From Polynucleobacter sp. JS-JIR-5-A7 (GTDB lineage: Bacteria > Pseudomonadota > Gammaproteobacteria > Burkholderiales > Burkholderiaceae): a DNA stretch of 64,000 bases. The translations under genes were made by a program, and so were the position numbers. The stretch is from positions 800,048 to 864,047 of the forward strand of contig NZ_CP061308.1 in NCBI RefSeq assembly GCF_018687935.1, written 5' to 3'. Positions 50,767 to 59,471 of the stretch are shown piece by piece. How positions within the stretch are numbered: the first letter of the stretch is position 1; each line of letters opens with the position of its first letter. Under the pieces are notes generated by a model. That model was not told where the DNA came from, made no database searches, and was given only the letters and a program-made list of their open reading frames with translations.

Positions 50767-52095
50767 ATGACTAGTCCTGTAGTAGATTCATCCGAGATTG
50801 AAGTTACCCCTGATTACGAGGCGGTAATAGAGGCCATTGAGCGTCATGATCCTTATATCTTTGTCAGCGGTAAAGCCGGCACTGGTAAGACAACTCTGAT
50901 TGGTTACCTCCGAGAAACGATTTCTGGCAACGTTGTCGTGGTGGCGCCAACAGGCGTTGCAGCACTCCAGGTAAAAGGAGTGACGATCCATTCCTTCTTT
51001 CGTTTACCACCCCGTTTAATTTTTCCGGAAGAAGATATCAAGCCATTGCGTGATAAGCGTCTTTATAAAGATATCCGCTTACTCATTATTGATGAGATTT
51101 CAATGGTACGCGCCGATGTGGTCGATGCGATGGACTTGTTCTTACGTGAGAACGGTCCACAAAAAGGCAAACCTTTTGGTGGTATTCAGGTGATGTTTGT
51201 CGGGGACTTATTTCAACTACCGCCAGTCGTATCGAGCGGTGATATGCAAGTCCTGGCTGATCGTGGCTACGAGGGGCCTTATTTCTTTTGCGCAATGGCT
51301 CTGCATCGTAAAGAAGTCACTATGGTGGAATTGTCTAAGATCTTTCGTCAAAAAGATGAGCACTTTGCCAGCCTTCTGAATCGCATCCGTATTAATCAAG
51401 ATGTCGATGAAGCTATTGATACGCTCAATGCTCAGTGTTATCGAGCAAATCAAGCAGTAGATGAAGAAACGATTACACTGACCACCACCAATGCAAGAGC
51501 AGATCAAATCAATGGAGCAGGATTGCGTGCCATTGATTCAGATATCAAGGTGTATGCCGGCAAAACGACCGGTAAGTTTAATGTTGATGAGCGTAACTTA
51601 CCCTCAGCAAATAACCTAGCGCTAAAGGTTGGTGCCAAGGTGATGTTTACTGCAACCGATCCAGGTTTTCCGAAGCGTTGGGTGAATGGCACGATTGGGG
51701 TTGTTAGAGAATTGCTTGCCGATAAAGTCAAGGTGATGGTTAAAAACGGTCCATATTCCAATACGGTTGAAGTTACTGGTCATCAATGGGAATCATATCG
51801 CTACGATCATGACATGATGTCTGGCAAGATCTCTCCCAGCATTATTGGTACCTATGTACAGATTCCTTTAATGCTCGCTTGGGCAGTCACTATTCATAAA
51901 AGCCAGGGCAAGACGCTTGATAAGGTGAAGGTGGACTTATCTTCTGGCGCCTTTGCATCAGGGCAGGTCTACGTAGCACTCAGTCGCTGTAAAACGATTG
52001 AAGGGATTTCTCTGCAAAGACCGATTGAGCCCAGAGACGTCAGCTGCGATCAAGAGATCAAACGGTTTTATATGAACTGCTTGCCCTCTAAATAG
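50767..52095 (+). CDS. Pif1/RecD-like superfamily 1 DNA helicase
   Basis: 442 residues. Walker A GKAGTGKTTLI, Walker B LLIIDEISMV, the VGDLFQLPPV motif III, FRQKDEHFASLLNRIR and the C-terminal AVTIHKSQGKTLD and YVALSRCKT motifs of the Pif1 group. Unwinds DNA 5'-3'. GGGG lies before the ATG. The FGE-like partner upstream is unusual for a helicase, but the genes form a tight pair. Confidence 0.9.
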   Translation: MTSPVVDSSEIEVTPDYEAVIEAIERHDPYIFVSGKAGTGKTTLIGYLRETISGNVVVVAPTGVAALQVKGVTIHSFFRLPPRLIFPEEDIKPLRDKRLYKDIRLLIIDEISMVRADVVDAMDLFLRENGPQKGKPFGGIQVMFVGDLFQLPPVVSSGDMQVLADRGYEGPYFFCAMALHRKEVTMVELSKIFRQKDEHFASLLNRIRINQDVDEAIDTLNAQCYRANQAVDEETITLTTTNARADQINGAGLRAIDSDIKVYAGKTTGKFNVDERNLPSANNLALKVGAKVMFTATDPGFPKRWVNGTIGVVRELLADKVKVMVKNGPYSNTVEVTGHQWESYRYDHDMMSGKISPSIIGTYVQIPLMLAWAVTIHKSQGKTLDKVKVDLSSGAFASGQVYVALSRCKTIEGISLQRPIEPRDVSCDQEIKRFYMNCLPSK

Positions 52096-52111
52096 GGGTA
52101 TTCGCTCTTAT

Positions 52112-52149
52112 TTGACCTCTTTCGGTTTATGTAATAACATTGTTATTAC
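52112..52149 (+). promoter_or_regulatory. mazEF promoter with embedded operator
   Basis: TTGACC (52112-52117), 17-base spacer, TAACAT (52135-52140). The palindrome GTAATAACATTGTTATTAC (52131-52149; 9-base perfect arms) covers the -10 box and the expected start point. MazE-MazF complexes commonly repress their own promoter at such a site. The start point is expected only some four bases before the ATG at 52151. Confidence 0.7.
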
Positions 52150-52150
52150 T

Positions 52151-52453
52151 ATGAATAAAAGCTATAAATCTAATGTTGCAACCAGAGTACCACTACAGGT
52201 GGCTATTAGGGCTATTGGCAACTCTAAAGGCGTGGTCATTCCAAAGATTATTCTTGAGCAATCTGGAATACAGGAGCTCGTTGAGATGTCGGTCGATGGA
52301 GAAAAAATCATTCTAAGCAAGCCAAAAAATACCGTGAGAGAAAATTGGTCTCAGGATGCGCAAAGTCTTGCAAAATCTGGCGAGGATAAATTAGTGCTTG
52401 GAGATTTTTCTAAAGATGAAGATGAAGATGAAGATGGAGATTGGGTTTGGTAA
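52151..52453 (+). CDS. mazE: MazE/AbrB-type antitoxin
   Basis: 100 residues from the ATG at 52151, the first start after the promoter palindrome. N-terminal swapped-hairpin DNA-binding domain (VAIRAIGNSKGVVIPKIILEQSG, ELVEMSVDGEKIILS) and a flexible acidic C-terminus (EDEDEDGDW) that neutralises the toxin. Overlaps mazF by 13 bases, translationally coupled. No Shine-Dalgarno sequence is visible, in line with a leaderless message. Confidence 0.85.
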   Translation: MNKSYKSNVATRVPLQVAIRAIGNSKGVVIPKIILEQSGIQELVEMSVDGEKIILSKPKNTVRENWSQDAQSLAKSGEDKLVLGDFSKDEDEDEDGDWVW

Positions 52454-52779
52454 GAAGTATTGTTTCTCGTGGAGAAATTTGGCTTATCAATTTAGACCCA
52501 ACAATTGGGAGTGAAATTAAAAAAACATGCCCATGTATCGTGGTGTCACCCCAAGAGTTAAATGACCATTTGCGAACAGTCATTATTGCTCCCATAACGA
52601 GCAAGGGCAGGGCGGCAGGATTTCGAGTGCCTATTACGCATGATGGCAAGAAGGGTCTTATTCTTTTGGATCAAATTAGAGCTGTTGATAAAGCACGCTT
52701 AGTCAAAAAGGTGGGGAAGGCTAATCCCAAAACCTTAACAGCTAGTCTTGGCGTACTGCAAGAGGCTTTTGCGATTTAG
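52441..52779 (+). CDS. mazF: MazF/PemK-type endoribonuclease toxin
   Basis: 112 residues. SRGEIWLINLDPTIGSEIKKTCPCIVVSPQELN is the MazF/PemK fold start with a catalytic arginine/threonine region (TVIIAPITSKG) and LLDQIRAVDKARL. Cuts mRNA at short sequences unless bound by MazE. Frame and length intact, so the pair looks functional. Confidence 0.9.
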   Translation: MGLVRSIVSRGEIWLINLDPTIGSEIKKTCPCIVVSPQELNDHLRTVIIAPITSKGRAAGFRVPITHDGKKGLILLDQIRAVDKARLVKKVGKANPKTLTASLGVLQEAFAI

Positions 52780-52786
52780 CGAGAAC

Positions 52787-54376
52787 TTAAAACCCAGCTG
52801 CCAATCCATCTCGGCGGTGGTCGCTACCAGCAATATAGACAGAGTCAGTCTCTTCACTTAACTTCGCAATCGCTTGAGCGCTCCCAAAGTCCAAACTATT
52901 AGCGGGCTGTATAGCAACTTCATGACCCATTGCGATTAGTCCATCTACTATGCTTTGAGGCATGGATGCTTCAACAGTGAGTTTTCCTAAGTCATCTATA
53001 CGCCATCGTGGAGCATCAGAACAAGCTTGGGGATTGAGATATTCATCGACAAAGCGCATGACAAATTGAATATGACCTTGTGGTTGCATATTGCCACCCA
53101 TCACCCCAAATGCCATGCTAGGTTTACCAGCCTTGGTGAGGAATGCGGGCAAGATCGTATGGAAAGGGCGCTTACCAGGTGCCACTTGATTGGGGTGACC
53201 AGCAACCAAGCTAAAGTTCATACCGCGATTATGAAAGGCAATGCCACCAGGAGCAACTACACCAGAACCAAAGCCTTTGAAGTTCGACTGAATATAAGAA
53301 ATCATCATGCCTGATTCATCAGCAGCGCAAAGATAGACGGTGCCTCCAGAATGCGGGTCACCAGCACCATAACTACCAGCTTTGCTGTGATCAATCATGG
53401 CGGCACGGCTTGCGAGGTAATCTCTATCTAATAGACTAGATACCGGCACCTCCATTGAGCGTGCATCTGATACATAGGCATAAGCATCGGCAAATGCCAG
53501 GCGCATAGCTTCAATCTGTAGATGAATGCGTTGCGCTGAATTAGCAGGATATTGCTTGACATTGGCAGCTTGCAAAATTCCTAAAGCCATTTGTGCGGCA
53601 ATGCCAGAACCATTTGGGGGAATTTCTAAGAGCGTGTAGTCGCCATAATCAAAGGCGAGAGGCTCAACCCATTCTGGCTGGTTATCAGCAAAGTCTTGCA
53701 TGGAAAAGCATCCGCCGGTTGCCTTAGCAAAGTCGACCATGCTTTGGGCGAGAGGGCCTTTATAAAAAGATTCACCTTCGGTTGCGGCAATGTCTTTTAA
53801 GGTTTTTGCTTGAGCGGGGTATTTCCAAATTTGTCCTGCTGCAGGTGCTTTACCATCGATTAAAAATGATTCACTAAATCCCGGTTGATTTTTCAGAATC
53901 GGAATGGCTTCGCGCCATTGACGCGCGATTACTGGAGAAACCGGAAAACCATTTTCTGCGTAATTAATGGCGCGCTTAAATAATTGTGCAAAGGGAAGCT
54001 TGCCAAATTTTCTGGAGAGTTCAATCCAGCCAGCGACCATGCCTGGCACAGTGACCGTATTCCAGCCAATGAGATCCATCGCAGTCTTACCTGCAAAATA
54101 TTCTGGAGTCCATGCTGCAGGAGCACGACCTGAAGCATTGAGGCCATGAATTTTTATGCCATCCCACAAAATTGCGAAGCTGTCACCACCAAGACCGTTC
54201 ATAGTAGGCTCAACAACGGTCAGCGTAATAGCAGTTGCTAGAGCGGCATCAACGGCGTTGCCGCCATTTTGTAGCGCCTCAATACCTGCTTGAGTGGCTA
54301 AGGGCTGAGAGCTTGCAACAGTATTTCTGGCGAGAATAGGGGCGCGACCGCCACCAAAAGGAGGAGAAATAAGCAT
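52787..54376 (-). CDS. Gamma-glutamyltransferase family Ntn hydrolase
   Basis: 529 residues. Large and small subunit regions in one precursor; self-cleavage at the threonine of SGGTVYLCAAD, whose Thr becomes the nucleophile. Other features: NAVDAALATAITLTVVEPTMNGLGGDSFAI and NGSGIAAQMAL. No signal peptide, so cytoplasmic (YwrD-like), acting on gamma-glutamyl compounds or acylated amino acids. Follows the Bug receptor on the same strand (24 bases), implying a receptor plus hydrolase transport/catabolism unit. Confidence 0.88.
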   Translation of the reverse strand: MLISPPFGGGRAPILARNTVASSQPLATQAGIEALQNGGNAVDAALATAITLTVVEPTMNGLGGDSFAILWDGIKIHGLNASGRAPAAWTPEYFAGKTAMDLIGWNTVTVPGMVAGWIELSRKFGKLPFAQLFKRAINYAENGFPVSPVIARQWREAIPILKNQPGFSESFLIDGKAPAAGQIWKYPAQAKTLKDIAATEGESFYKGPLAQSMVDFAKATGGCFSMQDFADNQPEWVEPLAFDYGDYTLLEIPPNGSGIAAQMALGILQAANVKQYPANSAQRIHLQIEAMRLAFADAYAYVSDARSMEVPVSSLLDRDYLASRAAMIDHSKAGSYGAGDPHSGGTVYLCAADESGMMISYIQSNFKGFGSGVVAPGGIAFHNRGMNFSLVAGHPNQVAPGKRPFHTILPAFLTKAGKPSMAFGVMGGNMQPQGHIQFVMRFVDEYLNPQACSDAPRWRIDDLGKLTVEASMPQSIVDGLIAMGHEVAIQPANSLDFGSAQAIAKLSEETDSVYIAGSDHRRDGLAAGF

Positions 54377-54400
54377 GGATTTAGTAGTCAGAATAAAAGG

Positions 54401-55381
54401 TCAATCAACTTTGATATTGGCTGACTTTACTACTTTCCCCCACTTATTCGCTTCGTTGGCGGTAATTTCAGCGAGCTTTTCTGAGTTAGCAAACTCTGGA
54501 TGAATACCTTGTGCCGCCATACGCGCCTTAAAGTCAGGGTTAGTCAGAATCTTGCGAATCTCTCTTTCTAACTTGGCAACAATGGCTGGGGACGTTCCTT
54601 TCGGAACATAAACAGCATAGAAATTTTCCACGTCAAATTGCTTCATACCGTCTTGCCCTAGTGTTGGGACATTGGGCATCAATGGTGAGCGCTCTGCAGC
54701 AGCAATGGCAATGGGGCGCAGTTTGCCACTCTGAATATGGGGCAAAGAAGCCGTGACACTGTCAAACATCATGAGTGTGTTACCAGCAATCAAGTCGGGC
54801 AGAGCAAAGCTGCTGCCTTTATATGGAATATGGGTACCCGTAGCACCAATGCGTTGCATAAACAAAGTGGACTCTAAATGGGAAAGGCTTCCATTACCTT
54901 GCGAGGCGTAATTGAAGTCACCCTTCTTAGATTTAATGTAGGCAATTAACTCAGGCAGATTTTTTGCAGGAACACTTGGATTGATCACAATTAAGTGAGG
55001 CACCGTTCCAATCAAAGCTACTGGTACAAAATCCTTTTGTAAATCAGCGGGCGGGTTTTTAAATAGCGCCGAAGAAATCGATTGGTTGGTGAGAGCGCTA
55101 ATATGAATCGTGTAGCCATCTGGCACTGCTTTCGAGGCGGCTTGTAAGCCAATCATGCCACCAGCACCAGGTTTGTTTTCTACTACGATAGATTGGCCAA
55201 GCGCTTCAGCTAAGGGGGCGGTTACGCTGCGTGCAAAGATGTCTGTAGAGCCGCCAGCTGGAAAAGCGAGGATAGCGACGATCGGTTTTTTAGGCCAATC
55301 GGTCTCTGGAGCCGCGAAAGCAGAGCTGAGAAAGCCAAGCAGGGTACAACTGATCAACAGAAGAGATTTAAAGATAGTCAT
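54401..55381 (-). CDS. Bug/TctC-family periplasmic solute receptor
   Basis: 326 residues with a Sec signal (LLLISCTLLGFLSSAFA) and the Bug signatures ILAFPAGGSTDIFAR, VVENKPGAGGMIG and GYTIHISALTNQS. Catches carboxylates or amino acids for TctAB or other transporters. No tctAB genes are in the window. Located just upstream of the gamma-glutamyltransferase gene in transcription. Confidence 0.92.
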   Translation of the reverse strand: MTIFKSLLLISCTLLGFLSSAFAAPETDWPKKPIVAILAFPAGGSTDIFARSVTAPLAEALGQSIVVENKPGAGGMIGLQAASKAVPDGYTIHISALTNQSISSALFKNPPADLQKDFVPVALIGTVPHLIVINPSVPAKNLPELIAYIKSKKGDFNYASQGNGSLSHLESTLFMQRIGATGTHIPYKGSSFALPDLIAGNTLMMFDSVTASLPHIQSGKLRPIAIAAAERSPLMPNVPTLGQDGMKQFDVENFYAVYVPKGTSPAIVAKLEREIRKILTNPDFKARMAAQGIHPEFANSEKLAEITANEANKWGKVVKSANIKVD

Positions 55382-55470
55382 TTCATGGTCCGTAAGGAGT
55401 CTATGGTGTTAATGGGTAATATAGTATGGGATATTCAAATAATGTTTCAACCAGACTCTAAGAGACGCTC

Positions 55471-56823
55471 ATGACAGCAGCAAATCAAACTGTAAATGGT
55501 GTAGATATGTCAGCTTACTGGCTGCCATTTACACCAAATCGCTATTTTCATCAGCATCCCAAGATCATGCAGTCTGCCAAGGGAGCTTACTACTATGACG
55601 ACCATGGGCGGAAGCTGTTTGATGGCCTTTCTGGGTTGTGGTGCTCCCCCTTGGGGCATGCTGATCCACGTATTGGTGCAGCGATCTCCAAACAATATGA
55701 AACTATGGATTATTGCCCAGCTTTTCAGATGGCAAGTGAGGCTACTTTCAGTCTGGCCACTCGCATTGCCAAAATGGCACCGGCCGGCTTAGATAAAGTC
55801 TTTTTTACGAACTCCGGTTCTGAGGCAGTAGATACTGCACTCAAAATTGCGATCGGCTATCACCGGGTGATGGGAAATGCCTCACGCATTCGGATGATCG
55901 GTCGTGATCGTGCCTATCACGGTGTTGGTATCGGTGGCATCTCTGTGGGTGGGATGGTATCGAATCGCAAAATGTTTGCGAGCATGATGATGCCCGGTGT
56001 CGATCATTTGCCACACACCCTCAATCTCTCACAAATGGCTTTTTCAAAAGGTCAGCCCACTTGGGGTGCACACCTCGCAGATGAATTAGAAAAGATCGTA
56101 GCTTTGCAGGATGCCAATACGATTGCTGCCGTCATTCTTGAGCCGGTGCAAGGATCTACTGGTGTGATCGTTCCGCCAGAAGGCTACTTACAAAAAATCC
56201 GTGAGATCTGTACTAAGCATGGCATCTTGTTGATCTTTGATGAGGTCATTACTGGCTTTGGCCGTCTAGGTGCGAATTTTGGCGCTGATCGATTTGGTGT
56301 AGTCCCTGACATGATTACCTTTGCCAAAGCCATTACGAATGGTGTGATTCCATTGGGTGGTGTGATCGTCCGCGGTGATATCTATGACAGCATTATTGCC
56401 GCTGGTGGACAAGATCAAGCGATTGAATTTTTCCATGGCTATACCTATTCAGGGCACCCCATTCCAACTGCTGCTGGTCATGCAGTGCTGGATATTTTTG
56501 AATCAGATGATTTAGTCAATCGCGCAAAAGCATTGGAACCCATTTTAGAAAATGGCCTACATGCTATGAAAGGCAAAACAGGGTTGCTCGATATTCGTAA
56601 CTTTGGTTTATCTGGTGCAGTAGAGCTAGACCCCATCCCAGGTAAGCCTGGACTGCGCGCTCTTAAAGTCCTGGAAGCCTGTATCGAAAGAGGTGCCTTA
56701 GTGCGAGTTGCAGGAGACGTTATTGCAGTTGGCCCCCCATTCATATCAGAGCCTAAAGAAGTGGAGTTCTTATGTAGCGTATTGGGTGATGCAGTTGATG
56801 CTGCCATGAAGATCAATGCTTAA
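55471..56823 (+). CDS. Class III omega-amino acid:pyruvate aminotransferase
   Basis: 450 residues, PLP fold type I. FFTNSGSEAVDTALKIA binds the phosphate, VILEPVQGSTGVIVPP, LIFDEVITGFGR with the PLP aspartate, and the Schiff-base lysine in TFAKAITNG. The N-terminal YWLPFTPNR matches beta-alanine/omega-amino acid:pyruvate transaminases. Transcribed divergently from the Bug/GGT pair and followed by a PEP-mutase-like enzyme and a second receptor. Confidence 0.9.
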   Translation: MTAANQTVNGVDMSAYWLPFTPNRYFHQHPKIMQSAKGAYYYDDHGRKLFDGLSGLWCSPLGHADPRIGAAISKQYETMDYCPAFQMASEATFSLATRIAKMAPAGLDKVFFTNSGSEAVDTALKIAIGYHRVMGNASRIRMIGRDRAYHGVGIGGISVGGMVSNRKMFASMMMPGVDHLPHTLNLSQMAFSKGQPTWGAHLADELEKIVALQDANTIAAVILEPVQGSTGVIVPPEGYLQKIREICTKHGILLIFDEVITGFGRLGANFGADRFGVVPDMITFAKAITNGVIPLGGVIVRGDIYDSIIAAGGQDQAIEFFHGYTYSGHPIPTAAGHAVLDIFESDDLVNRAKALEPILENGLHAMKGKTGLLDIRNFGLSGAVELDPIPGKPGLRALKVLEACIERGALVRVAGDVIAVGPPFISEPKEVEFLCSVLGDAVDAAMKINA

Positions 56824-56865
56824 CAATTAATTGGCAATGAGATCAATATAGCAATAGGGAGACAC

Positions 56866-57741
56866 ATGACTACGCAAAGAGCTTTATTTAATGAGCGATT
56901 AAGCAAACCAGGCTTAATTGTTGCACCTGGAGTTTATGAGATGGTTTCATTGCGGCTTGCTGATCGCATGAACTTTGACGCTCTCTACATGACAGGTTAT
57001 GGCACCGTTGCCTCATTATTGGGTTTGCCAGATGCTGGCTTGGCAACCTACACCGAGATGGTTGGTCGAGTCACTGCAATGGCTGGTATGGCAAAGACTC
57101 CCTTAATCGCGGATGGCGATACTGGTTACGGTGGATTACTCAATGTGCGTCACACCATTCGTGGATATGAAGCTGCGGGCGCAGTTGCTATTCAACTTGA
57201 AGATCAAGAGTTCCCTAAGAAATGTGGACATACGCCTGGTCGTCGAGTAATTCCGTTAGAGGACATGGTAAAGAAGATCGAGGTTGCAGTCGCAACGCGC
57301 ACTGACCCTCATTTCAAAATTATTGCCAGGACAGACGCAAGAACTACCCTCGGATTGGATGAGGCGCTAAGACGTGGCGAGGCTTATGCACGTGCTGGTG
57401 CTGATATCTTATTTATTGAGTCTCCTGAGACCCAAGAAGAAATGCAACAGATAGGGAAAACTTTCCCTAACCATCCTTTGATTGCGAATATGGTGGAAAA
57501 GGGTAGAACACCCGTCTTGTCTAAAGCGGAATTAGAGCAATTAGGCTACAAGATTGCTATCTTTCCAGTCACTGCTTTGCTCGCTTCTGTGCAAGCAATG
57601 ACCCAGGTTTATGAGCACTTTAAAGACTCAGGATCATCTATCAATAATCCAGTAGATTTATATGACTTTGGAGATTTATCAAAGTTAATGGGCTTTGAGG
57701 ACGTTTGGGAATTCGAAAAACGTTTTGTAGAAACGAAGTAA
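56866..57741 (+). CDS. Isocitrate lyase/PEP mutase superfamily carbon-carbon lyase
   Basis: 291 residues. TIM barrel with the metal site in PLIADGDTGYGG, the signature FPKKCGHTPGRRVIP and IIARTDARTTLGLDEAL. Related to 2-methylisocitrate lyase, dimethylmalate lyase and oxaloacetate decarboxylases; the substrate cannot be told by eye. It begins 42 bases after the aminotransferase and is followed by a Bug receptor, so it may cleave a 2-keto or hydroxy acid produced by transamination. Confidence 0.88.
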   Translation: MTTQRALFNERLSKPGLIVAPGVYEMVSLRLADRMNFDALYMTGYGTVASLLGLPDAGLATYTEMVGRVTAMAGMAKTPLIADGDTGYGGLLNVRHTIRGYEAAGAVAIQLEDQEFPKKCGHTPGRRVIPLEDMVKKIEVAVATRTDPHFKIIARTDARTTLGLDEALRRGEAYARAGADILFIESPETQEEMQQIGKTFPNHPLIANMVEKGRTPVLSKAELEQLGYKIAIFPVTALLASVQAMTQVYEHFKDSGSSINNPVDLYDFGDLSKLMGFEDVWEFEKRFVETK

Positions 57742-57760
57742 AACTCAATAAAGGGTCAGC

Positions 57761-58738
57761 ATGAAATTGCATCGTTACCTATCATCAGCTATTTTTTTAC
57801 TTACAGTACTTGTTTCGACTGCTAGCTTTGCTCAATTGAATTACCCCAATCGCCCGATACGCTTAATTATTCCCTTTACTCCAGGTGGTGTCACCGATAC
57901 CTCGGGCCGTTTTATTGCTGAGCAACTTTCATTAAAGCTAGGCCAGCAAGTAATTGCGGATAACAAGCCAGGCGCCTCTGGAAATATCGGCTCACAAATG
58001 GTTGCATCCGCCGAGCCTGATGGTTATACCTTGTTATTGGGATATGCCGGTACGTTGTCGATTAATCCCTCGCTCTTTGATAAGGTCCCTTTTGATAGCG
58101 TCAAAGACTTTGCGCCAATTGGAAAAATTGGTGATGCTATTTTGATCGTGGTCGCTAACAATGATTTCCAAGGCAAAACTTTGGCCGATGTCATTGCCAT
58201 CTCTAAAAAGGACCCCAACGGCCTTTCCTATGGAACCTCAGGATCAGGCGGTACACCCCATATTGCTGGCGAGCTATTTAAGCAAAAGACTGGTGCCAAT
58301 TTAGTTCATGTCCCTTACAAAGGGGGAGGTCAAGCTTTATTAGATTTATTGGGTGGCAATATTCCTTTGGTCTACACAGCAGTTGCGGGAGCAAATCAAT
58401 ATGTTGCGACAGGGCGCATTAAAGCGATTGCAGTCTCTAGCGCAAAGAGAAGTCCCAGCATGCCCGACGTGCCTACTTTTATCGAGAGTGGCGTGAAAGA
58501 CTTTGTGATTGATGATTGGGTCGGCTTACTGGCTCCAGCAAAAACGCCTAAGCCAATCATTGCCAAATTGAACCAAGCATTAAATGAGATATTGAATTCA
58601 CCAGAAGGTAAAGCCAAGCTTCTATCGATGGGCATCTTTCCATCTCCAGGTACTCCCGAGAAATTTGGTGAGCAAATTAAGGGTGATTTAATTCGCTTTG
58701 CACCAATTGTGAAGGCTGCTCAGATCAAGTCTGAGTGA
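57761..58738 (+). CDS. Bug/TctC-family periplasmic solute receptor
   Basis: 325 residues: signal peptide (LSSAIFLLTVLVSTASFA), PIRLIIPFTPGGVTDTSGR, IADNKPGASGNIGSQMVA and PDVPTFIESG. Second Bug receptor of the region; 20 bases after the PEP-mutase-like gene, so co-expressed with it. Probably collects the substrate of the aminotransferase/lyase pathway. Confidence 0.92.
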   Translation: MKLHRYLSSAIFLLTVLVSTASFAQLNYPNRPIRLIIPFTPGGVTDTSGRFIAEQLSLKLGQQVIADNKPGASGNIGSQMVASAEPDGYTLLLGYAGTLSINPSLFDKVPFDSVKDFAPIGKIGDAILIVVANNDFQGKTLADVIAISKKDPNGLSYGTSGSGGTPHIAGELFKQKTGANLVHVPYKGGGQALLDLLGGNIPLVYTAVAGANQYVATGRIKAIAVSSAKRSPSMPDVPTFIESGVKDFVIDDWVGLLAPAKTPKPIIAKLNQALNEILNSPEGKAKLLSMGIFPSPGTPEKFGEQIKGDLIRFAPIVKAAQIKSE

Positions 58739-59012
58739 TTAACCGCTGTTGCTATCTATGCATATATAGCGTTGCACTGTTGCAGGTAGGGCAGCTAGCT
58801 AGAACTTGGAGACCAGCTCGTCAAGGTCTTGAAATAGCTTGATCTGGACAAGTCCTTAAGTCACCCTCATCTTCAGTCTTGATTTTTATGTTGCATCGCA
58901 ATATATCGATTCTTGTTTAATATAAGCACAACATAAGTAGGGTATAAAAAAACAGAGGACTTATTCTGAGAAGAAAAAATTCCTGCGATCTAAAACTAAT
59001 AGGAGACCGCTC

Positions 59013-59462
59013 ATGGCTGAGTTAAATGTCAATGGTAAGAAGTACAAAGTAGATGTAGATCCAGATACCCCATTGCTGTGGGTCATCCGTGAGCAAGTTG
59101 GACTCACTGGCACTAAGTATGGATGCGGTATCGGTGTTTGCGGCGCTTGTACTGTCCTATTTGAAGGTCAAGCTTTGCGTAGTTGCTCACTCCCTGTTTC
59201 TGCAGCCTTTGGCAAAAAAATTGAGACCATTGAGAGCCTAGAAAAGAGTGGTCAGCTTTCAAAAGTACAAAAAGCATGGGTTGATAACCAAGTGCCACAG
59301 TGTGGCTACTGCCAGTCCGGCATGGTCATGGCAACTACTGCTTTGTTACGTAACAACCCCAAGCCAACGGATGCGCAAATCGATGAGTCGATTACCAATA
59401 TCTGCCGTTGTGGCACATTCCAACAAGTGCGTGCAGCGATTCATGCTGCTAGCAAGGCTTAA
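59013..59462 (+). CDS. iorA: Two [2Fe-2S] subunit of an aldehyde/isoquinoline-type molybdenum hydroxylase
   Basis: 149 residues. Plant-type [2Fe-2S] site (YGCGIGVCGACTVLF ... LRSCSLP) and the second [2Fe-2S] site (PQCGYCQSGM, NICRCGTFQQVR), as in IorA and CoxS-type subunits. Passes electrons from the molybdenum subunit, probably to a cytochrome. AGGAG lies before the ATG. Nine bases before the large subunit. Confidence 0.92.
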   Translation: MAELNVNGKKYKVDVDPDTPLLWVIREQVGLTGTKYGCGIGVCGACTVLFEGQALRSCSLPVSAAFGKKIETIESLEKSGQLSKVQKAWVDNQVPQCGYCQSGMVMATTALLRNNPKPTDAQIDESITNICRCGTFQQVRAAIHAASKA

Positions 59463-59471
59463 GGAGGCATC

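Noticed and set aside
58739..59012. Regulatory RNA in the gap before iorA
   Set aside because: Only AT-rich promoter-like DNA and an AGGAG ribosome site were seen; no stable conserved-looking structure.
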